Origin: an uncultured Prevotella sp.
GTDB taxonomy: Bacteria > Bacteroidota > Bacteroidia > Bacteroidales > Bacteroidaceae
DNA length: 64,000 nt
NCBI GenBank assembly: GCA_900770395.1
Contig: CAAGKM010000014.1
Location: 1-64,000 of the forward strand
Direction of reading: 5' to 3'
Part shown: positions 1 through 7,457 of the stretch, piece after piece
Position numbering within the stretch: the stretch's first letter is position 1
Layout of the letters: each line of letters starts with the position of its first letter
Position numbers and translations under genes: made by a program
The notes under the pieces: model-generated
What the model was told of the DNA's origin: nothing
The model's input: only the letters and a program-made list of their open reading frames with translations
The model's database searches: none

Positions 1-2
1 GG

Positions 3-68
3 AAATACGCCTCCCTGCTTAAGGAACTCGACTTGAAACTGGAGAAAGAGAAAAACAATCTAAAATAA
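3..68 (+). CDS. C-terminal end of a probable HEPN-type nucleotidyltransferase partner (partial)
   Basis: An open frame enters from the left edge and stops at 66-68. Only 21 codons are visible, ending in a charged helix (LLKELDLKLEKEK). No domain can be assigned from so little. The next gene is a minimal nucleotidyltransferase, and MNT genes are normally preceded by a HEPN/HI0074-type substrate-binding partner, so that identity is inferred from context. Confidence 0.4.
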   Translation, partial: KYASLLKELDLKLEKEKNNLK

Positions 69-79
69 TATTGACAAAT

Positions 80-382
80 ATGTATGGATTGAGTGACACG
101 ACAATCAATGACCTGCGTAATGTGTTTGGAAAATTTCCAAACATAAAAAAAGTAGTGATTTTCGGCTCACGGGCAAAAGGCAACTACCATGAAGGCTCCG
201 ATATTGACCTCGCAATAATCGGCAATAATATCAACACCGCACAAATATCAGACATATACCTAAACATTGAAGATTTAGGATTATTGTATAAGGTCGATAT
301 CTTAGATTACAACAAATATAAAGACACCCCTATTGGTGAGCATATTGCAAGAGTCGCAAAACCACTTTATACAAATAATTAA
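80..382 (+). CDS. MNT-type minimal nucleotidyltransferase (MNT/HEPN module)
   Basis: A protein of 100 residues with the signature of the DNA-polymerase-beta-like minimal nucleotidyltransferases: GSRAKGNYHEGSDIDLAI, that is GSx10DxD, whose two aspartates bind the catalytic metals. Members paired with a HEPN protein act as toxin-antitoxin modules in which the MNT can modify and silence the HEPN ribonuclease. An in-frame TTG at 71 would add three residues; ATG 80 is preferred because MYGLS is a usual start in this family. The start lies 11 bases after the stop of the upstream partial gene, consistent with one operon. The family call is firm; the toxin-antitoxin role is inferred. Confidence 0.85.
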   Translation: MYGLSDTTINDLRNVFGKFPNIKKVVIFGSRAKGNYHEGSDIDLAIIGNNINTAQISDIYLNIEDLGLLYKVDILDYNKYKDTPIGEHIARVAKPLYTNN

Positions 383-383
383 T

Positions 384-485
384 GAAATAAGCCTCAACTT
401 CAGCATGCTGCGCAACATACGGCACATAAAGAAAGACAACCACGACTTTCTGCACACCAACCACGGTAATGTCCAATTTTTCTAA
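384..485 (+). pseudogene. Possible remnant of an unidentified gene
   Basis: An open stretch of about 33 codons without a convincing start ends in TAA at 483-485. Its sequence (for example LNFSMLRNIRHIKKDNHDFL) has a protein-like composition and codon use and resembles the C-terminal tail of some transposases, but I cannot name a family. It may be debris of a lost insertion sequence between the two small modules. Weak call. Confidence 0.2.
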
Positions 486-492
486 AAAAAAT

Positions 493-523
493 TTTGCTGA
501 ATAAAATATATTTTGTACTTTTG
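493..523 (+). promoter_or_regulatory. Bacteroidetes promoter of the antitoxin-like gene
   Basis: -33 element TTTG at 493-496 and -7 box TACTTTTG at 516-523, 19 bases apart, match the TTTG-n19/20-TAnnTTTG pattern of Bacteroidetes sigma-ABfr. Transcription would begin shortly before the ATG at 542, which excludes the upstream TTG at 494 as a start. Confidence 0.75.
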
Positions 524-541
524 CAAAAATATTATATAATT

Positions 542-700
542 ATGAGAACATCAACAATAGAGCACGAGGCAGAATCGGAAGAGTATATCAGTAAGGAAGA
601 GATTCTTGCCGGCATCCGTCAGGGATTAATGGAGGTCAAGGAAGCACGTGAGAAGGGAATAAAACTCCAGACCTTACAGGAGTTAATAGATGAACTTTAG
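542..700 (+). CDS. Small antitoxin-like protein, 52 residues
   Basis: A short acidic protein (MRTSTIEHEAESEEYISKEE at the N terminus, ending KLQTLQELIDEL). The pattern, a helical ISKEEILAGIRxGLxEVKEAR segment followed by a short C-terminal helix, is common among orphan Bacteroidales antitoxin-like proteins encoded beside RelE/ParE-type toxins. ATG 542 is chosen because the promoter at 493-523 lies within any longer reading. No complete toxin follows: only a 17-codon overlapping frame (690-743) and a short open stretch to about 759 are seen before the flippase gene. The antitoxin role is inferred. Confidence 0.5.
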   Translation: MRTSTIEHEAESEEYISKEEILAGIRQGLMEVKEAREKGIKLQTLQELIDEL

Positions 701-799
701 CATAGTTTTTCTATATCCAAAGAGGAATTATTTGAAATATTAAAGGCACTTGACCTTTAAATTATCTTTTTTGCAACCTTGCTGCCAAAAACTAAACCA

Positions 800-2335
800 A
801 TGTCAGAGTCAAGAGTACATAAAAGCCTGCTGAACGCCAAAGTGAATTTGGTGTTCTACTTTTTGTCTCTATTCTTCGCATTCTTCTCAAGAAAGATATT
901 CCTCGACTGCCTCGGCGCCGAGTTCATCGGACTCACGGGAACGCTCGGCAACATCCTCGGGTATCTTAACCTTGCTGAACTTGGTGTTGGTGGCGCAATT
1001 AGCTTTTTTCTTTTTAAACCAATACAATCACACGACTGTAAAAAGATAAACGAAATAATCTCAGTGTTTGGATACTTATATCACAAAATCGGCCTTATCA
1101 TTCTATCGGCAGGTATAATCATCAGCTGTTTTTTCCCTTTTTTCTTTGCAAAGGAAGAAATCAGTTTAGGCATTGTGTATTTCGCCTTTTATTCCTTCCT
1201 CGGCAGCTCGCTCATCGGCTACTTCATCAACTATCGTCAAATATTGCTAACCGCAGACCAAAAGAACTATGTTGTAGCCATCTACTTTCAGTCAGCAGGC
1301 TTAGTGAAGATTGCATTACAGATACTTCTCGCATTTTATTACCGAAATCTTTATGTATGGGTTGCCATTGAATTTGTGTTTGGACTTATCGGCTGTGCTG
1401 TGCTCAACTGGAAGATAAATAAGGAATATCCTTGGCTCAAAAGCAATATTGGCTCAGGCAAACTTCTATTAAAGAAGTATCCTGGTATTTTAACAAACAC
1501 CAAGCAAATTTTCATACACAAAATAAAAGATTTCATTCTTATGCATAGTGATGAAATTATGGTATATGCGTTTGTCTCATTAAAAATGGTTGCATATTAC
1601 AATAATTACACCATGATAATTTCCAAATTATCCCAACTTTTCACTAATGCATTAGACAGTGTCAGGGCAGGTGTAGGAAATTTAGTGGCAGAGAACAACA
1701 AGGAAAACATAAAAAAAGTTTTCTGGGAATTGATGGCAATAAGATATTTTATTGCAGGTTTAATGTGCTTTACCATATTCTATTTTTTGGAACCATTTAT
1801 TTCCCTATGGATTGGTCCTCAATACATATTAGAAAAACAAATACTAATATTGCTTTTAATTAATTTATACATAATGCAAAGTCGGGGTGTCGTAGATATC
1901 TTCAATCATGCATACGGTCTATATGCTGACACATGGTCTGCGTGGACTGAATTAATTATAAATGTATCTATAACCATTATCGTGGGCATGAAATATGGTA
2001 TTATTGGTATTCTTTTAGGTAAACTGGTAAGTGTATTCATAATAGTTGTATTATGGAAACCCTACTATTTATTCAGTCAAGGATTTAAATTACCTATCTC
2101 ACATTATTGGAAAGGCGTTTTAAGATATCATATAATATTTATATTATCATTTACTGGAACATATTTCATCGTTAAAATATTCTCACTGTCAGTAGAGAGT
2201 TCGCTATATAAGCTTATTCTGTATGGAGGATTAATAACATTAATATATTTAACAATAAACATACCCTTACTTTTCTTTGTGGGATATGGGACAAAAGATT
2301 TTGTAAAACGATTTAAAACAACAAACAAATTATAA
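800..2335 (+). CDS. Polysaccharide flippase (Wzx-like, MOP/oligosaccharide flippase family)
   Basis: A 511-residue integral membrane protein with about 12-14 hydrophobic helices spread over the whole length. It opens with KVNLVFYFLSLFFAFFSRKI followed by FLDCLGAEFIGLTGTLGNIL, the usual opening of Wzx-type flippases of the MOP superfamily. These move undecaprenyl-linked repeat units across the inner membrane. TTG 779 would add seven residues; ATG 800 is preferred. It is the first gene of a polysaccharide cluster, five bases before the fucosyltransferase gene. Codon use is AT-rich, like its two followers. No Wzy polymerase is evident in the window. Confident family call; substrate unknown. Confidence 0.85.
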   Translation: MSESRVHKSLLNAKVNLVFYFLSLFFAFFSRKIFLDCLGAEFIGLTGTLGNILGYLNLAELGVGGAISFFLFKPIQSHDCKKINEIISVFGYLYHKIGLIILSAGIIISCFFPFFFAKEEISLGIVYFAFYSFLGSSLIGYFINYRQILLTADQKNYVVAIYFQSAGLVKIALQILLAFYYRNLYVWVAIEFVFGLIGCAVLNWKINKEYPWLKSNIGSGKLLLKKYPGILTNTKQIFIHKIKDFILMHSDEIMVYAFVSLKMVAYYNNYTMIISKLSQLFTNALDSVRAGVGNLVAENNKENIKKVFWELMAIRYFIAGLMCFTIFYFLEPFISLWIGPQYILEKQILILLLINLYIMQSRGVVDIFNHAYGLYADTWSAWTELIINVSITIIVGMKYGIIGILLGKLVSVFIIVVLWKPYYLFSQGFKLPISHYWKGVLRYHIIFILSFTGTYFIVKIFSLSVESSLYKLILYGGLITLIYLTINIPLLFFVGYGTKDFVKRFKTTNKL

Positions 2336-2340
2336 AACAT

Positions 2341-3219
2341 ATGGTATACGTAGAACTAACAGACAGATTGGGAAACAATCTATTTCAAATTGCTGCGGCT
2401 GCATCTTTAGCCAGCTATAACAATACAAATTATGCAGCATATATAAGTGACTTTATACTACCTAATGGACAGAAATTGGAAACATCGATAAATGCATACA
2501 AAAATAATATTTTGCGGAATGTATCCTTTATAAAGGACATGCCAACAGACATTATCAAATATGAACAAGATGGATTCAACTATTCACCTTTACCATATCA
2601 TGACAGAATTTATTTGAAGGGATATTTTCAAAGCGAAAAGTTTTTTAATAAAGAATTAGTACGCAATTTATTCTCTATAGATGAAGATACATATAAATAT
2701 ATAAACAATAAATATGGCTATCTGTTGAAAAAAGAAGTCATTTCATTACATGTTAGAAGAGGTGACTACGTTTATAGACCAAGAAGACAAAGACTATGCA
2801 GTCTGACCTATTATAAAAATGCTATTCGATATTTTGGAAAAGACAAGTTGTTTTTGATATTGAGTGATGATATTGAATGGTGTAAAGCGCATTTTAAAGG
2901 AAAAAATTTCATTTATTCCGACCAAGAAAGCGCCATTGTTGATTTATATCTTCAAACCTTATGCACCCACAATATCATCAGTAACTCAACTTTTAGCTGG
3001 TGGGGAGCATGGTTAAACAACAATAAGAATAAAGTTGTTATAGCCCCTAAACAATGGTTTGGAAAACATTTAAGTCATTATAAAACAGAAGACATGATAC
3101 CCGAAACATGGATTCGCTTAAACAATCCAAGAAGTCTATCCATTATATTAAGAGCATTCAAATATGACGTATTAGATTTTTTTGACAGAACAAGAGGAAT
3201 AAACAAATTTAGAGGATAA
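2341..3219 (+). CDS. Alpha-1,2-fucosyltransferase (GT11)
   Basis: A 292-residue cytoplasmic glycosyltransferase. The N terminus has the GT11 pattern (V-E-L-T-D-R-L-G-N-N-L-F-Q). HVRRGDYV at residues 137-144 is the GDP-fucose-binding HxRRGDY motif shared with alpha-1,6-fucosyltransferases, and NSTFSWWGAWL at 215-225 is the second conserved GT11 motif. It should transfer L-fucose, or a related GDP-sugar, onto a sugar of the lipid-linked repeat unit. It sits five bases after the flippase gene and three bases before a GT2 gene, in one AT-rich operon. Donor and linkage are inferred from the family. Confidence 0.88.
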   Translation: MVYVELTDRLGNNLFQIAAAASLASYNNTNYAAYISDFILPNGQKLETSINAYKNNILRNVSFIKDMPTDIIKYEQDGFNYSPLPYHDRIYLKGYFQSEKFFNKELVRNLFSIDEDTYKYINNKYGYLLKKEVISLHVRRGDYVYRPRRQRLCSLTYYKNAIRYFGKDKLFLILSDDIEWCKAHFKGKNFIYSDQESAIVDLYLQTLCTHNIISNSTFSWWGAWLNNNKNKVVIAPKQWFGKHLSHYKTEDMIPETWIRLNNPRSLSIILRAFKYDVLDFFDRTRGINKFRG

Positions 3220-3222
3220 AAT

Positions 3223-4185
3223 ATGGATACCATTATACTAAGTATTATCGTCCCCGTATATAATGTAGAAAAATACCTTATCAATTGCATTGATTCAATA
3301 TTAAACCAATCAATAAATTGTGAAATAATTTTAGTTGATGACGGGTCTACTGACAATTGCGGCGCTATATGCGACCAATATGTAAAATCAGACAAACGGG
3401 TTAAAGTTATTCACAAGAAAAACGGAGGGCTCAGTTCTGCAAGAAATGCTGGACTGGATATTGCTGAAGGCAAATACATAACATTTGTTGATTCCGACGA
3501 TTCCATTTCTCCTAATACTTATTCAGAGAACATAAAATATATGGAAGAACATGAGGATATAGATATATTGGAGTTTCCAACATACTGGAATTACGGAACA
3601 GATAAGGCAAATTTGCAAATAATGGGTCCATTAACTTTTTGTGGTGAAGAAGAAATATTCACAAACTGGTGGAGAGGAAACCCAATCACTCCTGCTGTAT
3701 GGAATAAGCTCTACAGGCATAACATTTTTGACAATATACGTTTCCCTGAGAATCATGTTTTCGAAGACCTTTATTTAATTACCGATTTCTCAGAGGTAGC
3801 AAAAAAAATATATATATCAACATCTGGTATATATTATTATTTCCTGCGCAAAAACTCTATCTCAAATTGCAAATATTCCTTCAATAAACATATAGACCAT
3901 TTTACATCACAATTTAAGAATTATAAGAAGCTATACAACTATCAGAATTTAAAAAAAGAAAGAGTTGTTGCATTTATGAGAGTTTTTCAACGATTAATTA
4001 CCACAAAAAAAGAATATCCCGATGCAAACATTTCAAATTATTATAACCAATTACGACAATATTCTCCATCATGGCGAGATATAAGAAATAGTAATATATG
4101 CATAAAAGAAAAATTGCGAATATCATTTTTAAAAATTGTCGGATTAAACATATATACATCATTCTGTAAAAGACAACAAATTTGA
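3223..4185 (+). CDS. Glycosyltransferase family 2
   Basis: A 320-residue GT-A glycosyltransferase. The N terminus ILSIIVPVYNVEKYL is the nucleotide-binding start of GT2; DDGSTD at 39-44 and DSDD at 90-93 are the conserved acidic motifs, the latter binding the metal-sugar nucleotide. Length and the lack of membrane helices fit a cytoplasmic repeat-unit enzyme. It is the last gene of the first operon (flippase, GT11, GT2) and converges with the esterase gene only four bases away, with no obvious terminator between them. Sugar specificity cannot be read from sequence. Confidence 0.88.
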   Translation: MDTIILSIIVPVYNVEKYLINCIDSILNQSINCEIILVDDGSTDNCGAICDQYVKSDKRVKVIHKKNGGLSSARNAGLDIAEGKYITFVDSDDSISPNTYSENIKYMEEHEDIDILEFPTYWNYGTDKANLQIMGPLTFCGEEEIFTNWWRGNPITPAVWNKLYRHNIFDNIRFPENHVFEDLYLITDFSEVAKKIYISTSGIYYYFLRKNSISNCKYSFNKHIDHFTSQFKNYKKLYNYQNLKKERVVAFMRVFQRLITTKKEYPDANISNYYNQLRQYSPSWRDIRNSNICIKEKLRISFLKIVGLNIYTSFCKRQQI

Positions 4186-4189
4186 CAAT

Positions 4190-5473
4190 CTACAGTCCTT
4201 TCTCAAAGAAATAGCACCAGTTGGCGACATCAAACCTCCTGCCATTCACTGTGCATTTTACATTCTTGCCCTGACTATCACGCAGATTGCCGCGCGGTCC
4301 GCTTTTCCGTCCACTTTTCCAGTGGTCGCCGTTGCAGCCATAGCGGACAACGGCGTTTTTCATTGTTGACTTATCGTCGTCACATACAAGATAGATTTTA
4401 TTATTTCTCAGCAGCACCTCATGAAGAATGTTGGTATTGGTGCTGTCGATGACACTGAAGCCATAATTGGAGACTTTCGTAACCGTGACGGTGTCGAGCT
4501 GCAGCGGCTTGCAAGGAATATTGAACGAGACAATAAGCGTGTCGGCACTACGGCGGATATTCTCCGGCTGTAAGCCCTCAAAGCTCTGTCCTTTTAACAG
4601 ACGGCAAAGAGTAAGCCCCTCAAGATAACCCATACGATACTGCCCCTCACCATCGATATGGACATATTCACGCATGACATTATACGGATAGACTGGTCCG
4701 CTTGCGTGAAAATGCTTGTTATTGGAAATCAGCTGGCGCTGTGCCTCAGGCACACGCATCTGCTTGCATTGATAAGCATTCATTATGAATGAGTCACGGG
4801 AAAGCGACAAGCAGTTTGTCTGATACAGGATACATTCCACAGAGCGGCTCTGGCGCGTTATCTTCTTGACATCACGCTCAAAATCCTCACGGAACCGCTG
4901 TAAAAGTGAAGAATAATCCTTGCCAGTCTCCCACACAAGATCGTTTTCTCCCTGCATCCAGCATATCGCAGGCACCTCTACCCTACAGCCCATTGATGCA
5001 GCCTTGTCGTATGCCATCCTCAGCTCTGTCATCAGTTTCTCGTATGCAGGAGAGTCAGAGCCTAAATATTCTATTCCCGTTTCTCCCTGTCCTGCGGGAA
5101 ACGTACACAGATAGACATTGTCACCTAACCCAGCATCTACAAAAGCCTTGCCCAAGCCATACACGGATGTCTCAAACTGGCGGTTCTTGCTGTGCAGTAT
5201 TCTTTTTACCCGTTGCTTCAGGAGAGTTAAAGCTAAATATCCGAATTTCTCGTCCATGTATTGTGTCTTGACATGATGGAGTGTCGAGTCGCCATAATGT
5301 GCAAAATCAGTCACAGGCTGCGCCTCCTCGCCGAGAGCAAGGCTCTGCCCATAGACAGGAACAATATAGACTATGCTCCCTTCTGTCAACCTGTCGTGTC
5401 TGAACTCGTCAACATATAAATAAGCGAGGGCAGCCACGATTAAAACAAATGAAGCTAAAAATATTTTCTTCAT
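4190..5473 (-). CDS. Membrane-anchored or secreted carbohydrate esterase (SASA/sialate O-acetylesterase-like)
   Basis: 427 residues beginning MKKIFLASFVLIVAALAYLY, a signal peptide or signal anchor. The body shows SGNH features of the SASA/DUF303 group: YGQS at 41-44 (the nucleophile serine block), WMQGEND at 172-178, and a C-terminal YVHIDGEGQY segment that can supply the catalytic histidine. A beta-rich tail of about 130 residues follows. It probably removes acetyl groups from surface or dietary glycans in the envelope. ATG 5473 is chosen because it starts the hydrophobic segment; a longer reading would cross the promoter at 5478-5509. Oriented against the surrounding biosynthetic genes. 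Substrate unknown. Confidence 0.75.
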   Translation of the reverse strand: MKKIFLASFVLIVAALAYLYVDEFRHDRLTEGSIVYIVPVYGQSLALGEEAQPVTDFAHYGDSTLHHVKTQYMDEKFGYLALTLLKQRVKRILHSKNRQFETSVYGLGKAFVDAGLGDNVYLCTFPAGQGETGIEYLGSDSPAYEKLMTELRMAYDKAASMGCRVEVPAICWMQGENDLVWETGKDYSSLLQRFREDFERDVKKITRQSRSVECILYQTNCLSLSRDSFIMNAYQCKQMRVPEAQRQLISNNKHFHASGPVYPYNVMREYVHIDGEGQYRMGYLEGLTLCRLLKGQSFEGLQPENIRRSADTLIVSFNIPCKPLQLDTVTVTKVSNYGFSVIDSTNTNILHEVLLRNNKIYLVCDDDKSTMKNAVVRYGCNGDHWKSGRKSGPRGNLRDSQGKNVKCTVNGRRFDVANWCYFFEKGL

Positions 5474-5477
5474 TTTG

Positions 5478-5509
5478 CAAAGGTAAAAAGAAATTTCGAC
5501 ATTACCAAA
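5478..5509 (-). promoter_or_regulatory. Promoter of the esterase gene, nearly leaderless
   Basis: Read on the minus strand: -33 TTTG (5506-5509), 20 bases, then -7 box TACCTTTG (5478-5485). The -7 box ends only four bases before the ATG at 5473, so the transcript would start at or next to the start codon. Confidence 0.7.
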
Positions 5510-5582
5510 TGTTTCTGGATTTTTTGAACAAATCTTCACAAATTTGCATAGAAAATCCCAGCCCGTGGGGCCTCACGGCTTG

Positions 5583-5660
5583 CCTTCAGTGAGGAGTTAT
5601 GAGTGTGGAGTGAGGAGTTACTCTGCGCAGCCAACTGAACACTTCTAACTCCACACTCCT
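5583..5660. repeat. Imperfect inverted repeat of GGAGT/ACTCC words
   Basis: The stretch contains GAGTGTGGAGT on the left and ACTCCACACTC on the right, extending to an imperfect stem of about 17 pairs (GTTA-x-GAGTGTGGAGT) around roughly 40 bases. It lies between the esterase gene and the 3' end of the amidase gene. It may terminate the amidase transcript. Similar GGAGTTA-type repeats occur near 54211 and 55485. Confidence 0.5.
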
Positions 5661-5662
5661 AA

Positions 5663-6088
5663 CTAAATGCTGAACTTGATGTCGCTGAGCCACTTTTTCA
5701 CGTCGAAGCAGGGGCACGCCTTCTTGACCCATGGCAGGTCGCGGTGGCCGATGATGAGGGCATCGGGATAGTCGAGGCAGAGGCTCTCGAGGAGCGCCTG
5801 CATGGTGGCTTTCTGTGCCGGCGTGCGGGTGTCGGCGGGGCGCCCCTTAGCGTCGAGACCGCCCTCGTAGCAGATGCCGATGCTGTGGGCGTTGTAGCGG
5901 CGGGCGTGGGCGCCGGGCTCGCTCTCGGGGCGGCAGGGATAGAGCATGCCGTCGCGGGTGATGTAGTAGTGGTAGCCTACTGACTTGAAGCCACGCGCCT
6001 TGTGGCACGCCTCGAGGTCGTCGAAGGTGAAGCTGCGGTCGGCACGGGTAGCCGAGCAGTGGATGATGATGAGGTCGATTTTACGCAT
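5663..6088 (-). CDS. N-acetylmuramoyl-L-alanine amidase (Amidase_2, T7-lysozyme type)
   Basis: 141 residues spanning one Amidase_2 domain. Zinc ligands by alignment to T7 lysozyme are H10 (IIIHCSA), H115 (GHRDLPW) and C125 (KKACPCFDV); Y41 lies in the conserved GYHYYI segment. No signal peptide is present, as in phage-type amidases. It should cut the amide bond between MurNAc and the stem peptide. In Bacteroidales this gene is the usual terminal member of a set with smalltalk, HU-like, DUF4248 and VirE-type genes, all of which lie upstream here in that order. The link between cell-wall cleavage and the other members is not understood. Confidence 0.92.
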   Translation of the reverse strand: MRKIDLIIIHCSATRADRSFTFDDLEACHKARGFKSVGYHYYITRDGMLYPCRPESEPGAHARRYNAHSIGICYEGGLDAKGRPADTRTPAQKATMQALLESLCLDYPDALIIGHRDLPWVKKACPCFDVKKWLSDIKFSI

Positions 6089-6123
6089 AGCGATAATTTT
6101 TTAAAGGTTAATAATATGGCTTC

Positions 6124-6211
6124 TGTAGGGCCGCAACCTGTTGCGGCCGAATCAACGGCAGGTGTTGCGCAATCGTAACGGCAGGCGGCTGCAACAGGTT
6201 GCAGCCCTACA
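6124..6211. repeat. 25-bp inverted repeat (REP-like) between the smalltalk and amidase genes
   Basis: Arms 6124-6148 and 6187-6211 are reverse complements with two mismatches; each begins or ends with TGTAGGGC/GCCCTACA. Each arm is also internally palindromic (GCAACCTGTTGC and GCAACAGGTTGC), so either can fold alone. The 38-base centre has a further GTTGCGCAA. It could act as a terminator or RNA stabiliser between two co-directional genes, or be a REP-type mobile repeat. Confidence 0.8.
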
Positions 6212-6219
6212 TAGGGGCA

Positions 6220-6324
6220 TCACATGCAGCTCTGCACTGCGAAGGTGCTGACGATGGCGGTGAGCACGGTGATGATGAGGTTGATAACCTTCTTCCAGGT
6301 GTCTTTCTTTGGTGTTGAACTCAT
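6220..6324 (-). CDS. Smalltalk protein (34 residues)
   Basis: A tiny reading frame, MSSTPKKDTWKKVI then NLIITVLTAIVSTFAVQSCM: a lysine-rich N terminus, one hydrophobic helix, and a near-terminal cysteine. This is the layout of the Bacteroidales smalltalk family, usually a membrane peptide encoded directly upstream of the Amidase_2 gene. The location matches that arrangement. The Ser-Cys near the end is characteristic; whether it is lipidated or exported is unknown. A holin-like partner of the amidase is one possibility but untested. It was found by reading the strand directly because it is too short for ordinary gene calling. Confidence 0.85.
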   Translation of the reverse strand: MSSTPKKDTWKKVINLIITVLTAIVSTFAVQSCM

Positions 6325-6727
6325 AATAATAATTTCTTAAGATTAATAATTATTTTTTTGATTTTGTAATGGATTTCACAGATGCACCTCGCGATGCGAA
6401 GCGCTGCTGCGCCAAGTTTTTTTAATGCCCACAGATTGCACAGATTGCACAGATTTTTAGCTGCGCATGAATATCGGGGTAAATGCTGTTGGTGCAGTCT
6501 TGCACCAAAAGAAAATCTGTGTCATCAGGTTCAAATCTCTTGCTGTGTTCATGCTGTACCAATGCAAAAAATCTGTGTCATCTGTGCAATCTGTGGGCAA
6601 AAAATCAGTGGTGGGAGCGGTGAGCCGGAGGTCCTTATATGGCGGTGATATGGATGTTGTAATCATGCTGGGATGAAACGGGATTGCCATAGGTGCCTCC
6701 CTGCCCCCACACGCTCCTCACTGAGGA
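6325..6727. other. 400-base non-coding region between the smalltalk and HU-like genes
   Basis: No convincing gene is present. The region holds an AT-rich leader next to the smalltalk gene, then the long inverted repeat at 6421-6604. Short open frames across it are artefacts of the repeat, since they translate the same CACAGATT words in different frames. Confidence 0.6.
6421..6604. repeat. Long-range inverted repeat made of CACAGATT words
   Basis: Left arm 6421-6458 reads GCCCACAGATTGCACAGATT and continues with a third CACAGATT; right arm 6566-6604 is its near-complement (AATCTGTGTCATCTGTGCAA then TCTGTGGGC). About 107 bases separate the arms and contain one more partial copy (AAAATCTGTGTCATCA near 6513). 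A transcript could form a stem of about 35 pairs. The words are also direct repeats within each arm. Confidence 0.75.
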
Positions 6728-7234
6728 CTACCACTCCTCGTTGCCGCTGCCGCCGCTCTCAGAGCCGCCTCCCCCGGTGCCGGGGTCCTCGGGAGTTGTT
6801 GGAGTGGTGGCAGGCTCCTCCTCGCGGCGCGGGCTCTTGTAGTCGGGGCTCTCAATGAGGGTGGCTCCCTTGAGGTTGTCGATGGTGAACTCGCCGGTGG
6901 CTCGTGCGTTGAGGTGAACGTTGGTGATGTTCTTCTGCACGGTCCACTCCTTGGCGTCAGCCTCGCCCTTGCTCTTCACCTTGAGCGAGAAGATGGCGAG
7001 GTCGTTGATTTTCACCTTGAAGCCCTCGAGCACCTTCTCCTTGATGCAGGATACCATGTCGGTGAGGATGCCGCGGATGAGCCCCTTGGAGTAAGGGCTG
7101 TTGTGCTCCGACATGTGCTTGGCGAGGTCGTCGAGCTCCATGATAGGGTTCTCGTGTCTTACGTTGCCGTACCAGAGCTTCTGGCTCTTGTCCTGTGGGT
7201 TGCTTTTCTTTGTAAGCTGAAATTTTAATGCCAT
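6728..7234 (-). CDS. HU-family (histone-like) DNA-binding protein with glycine/acidic tail
   Basis: 168 residues. The first 120 or so match the HU-related family of Bacteroidales: start MALKFQLTKKSNPQDKSQKL, then LDDLAKHMSEHNSP and GILTDMVSCIKEKVLEGFKV, corresponding to the HU helices, and the GEFTIDNLKGATLIES strand. The tail is rich in Pro, Thr, Glu and Gly (PTTPEDPGTGGGGSESGGSG) and looks disordered. ATG 7234 is chosen because a longer frame would cross the repeat-rich leader and lacks similarity. Role: DNA bending or nucleoid binding, probably tied to the VirE module. Expression may be governed by the structured leader at 7283-7335. Confidence 0.88.
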   Translation of the reverse strand: MALKFQLTKKSNPQDKSQKLWYGNVRHENPIMELDDLAKHMSEHNSPYSKGLIRGILTDMVSCIKEKVLEGFKVKINDLAIFSLKVKSKGEADAKEWTVQKNITNVHLNARATGEFTIDNLKGATLIESPDYKSPRREEEPATTPTTPEDPGTGGGGSESGGSGNEEW

Positions 7235-7282
7235 AACGTTTTTGTGTGTTTGAATGGTTGATAATAAGGTTTTACTCTCGTG

Positions 7283-7335
7283 AAATGGCGATTGACGCGT
7301 CTGAATCGCCATTTTAGAATTCAGAATCGCCATTT
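7283..7335 (-). promoter_or_regulatory. Leader of the HU-like gene with competing hairpins
   Basis: Three copies of one 11-base word: AAATGGCGATT at 7283-7293 and AATCGCCATTT at 7304-7314 and 7325-7335. The first can pair with either of the other two, giving mutually exclusive stems in the transcript that starts near 7365. This resembles an attenuator or autoregulatory leader, although the regulator is unknown. Confidence 0.5.
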
Positions 7336-7370
7336 CGCGCGCTTAAAACGGTGAGTTCTGATTCCTATTG

Positions 7371-7378
7371 CAAAGGTA
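7371..7378 (-). promoter_or_regulatory. -7 box of the HU-like gene
   Basis: On the minus strand TACCTTTG fits the TAnnTTTG consensus; no clear TTG lies 19-21 bases upstream. A start just downstream of it gives a leader of about 130 bases. Confidence 0.55.
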
Positions 7379-7417
7379 CGAAATTTTGAAACGGCATTTT
7401 CACCTTTCCTGTGTTTT

Positions 7418-7457
7418 ACGGTGTTTAATGGAGTTTAATGGCGTTTTATGGTGTTTA
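7418..7457. repeat. Four tandem 10-bp repeats overlapping a stop codon
   Basis: ACGGTGTTTA, ATGGAGTTTA, ATGGCGTTTT, ATGGTGTTTA follow one another without gaps. The last unit includes the stop codon of the DUF4248 gene (7455-7457, minus strand). Confidence 0.75.

Noticed and set aside
763..774. Promoter directly before the flippase gene
   Set aside because: TATCTTTTTTG is three bases longer than the -7 consensus and has no clear -33 partner; kept only as a weak possibility.
6382..6690. Three small overlapping frames in the CACAGATT repeat region
   Set aside because: They translate the same repeated words in different frames and strands and lack similarity to any family.
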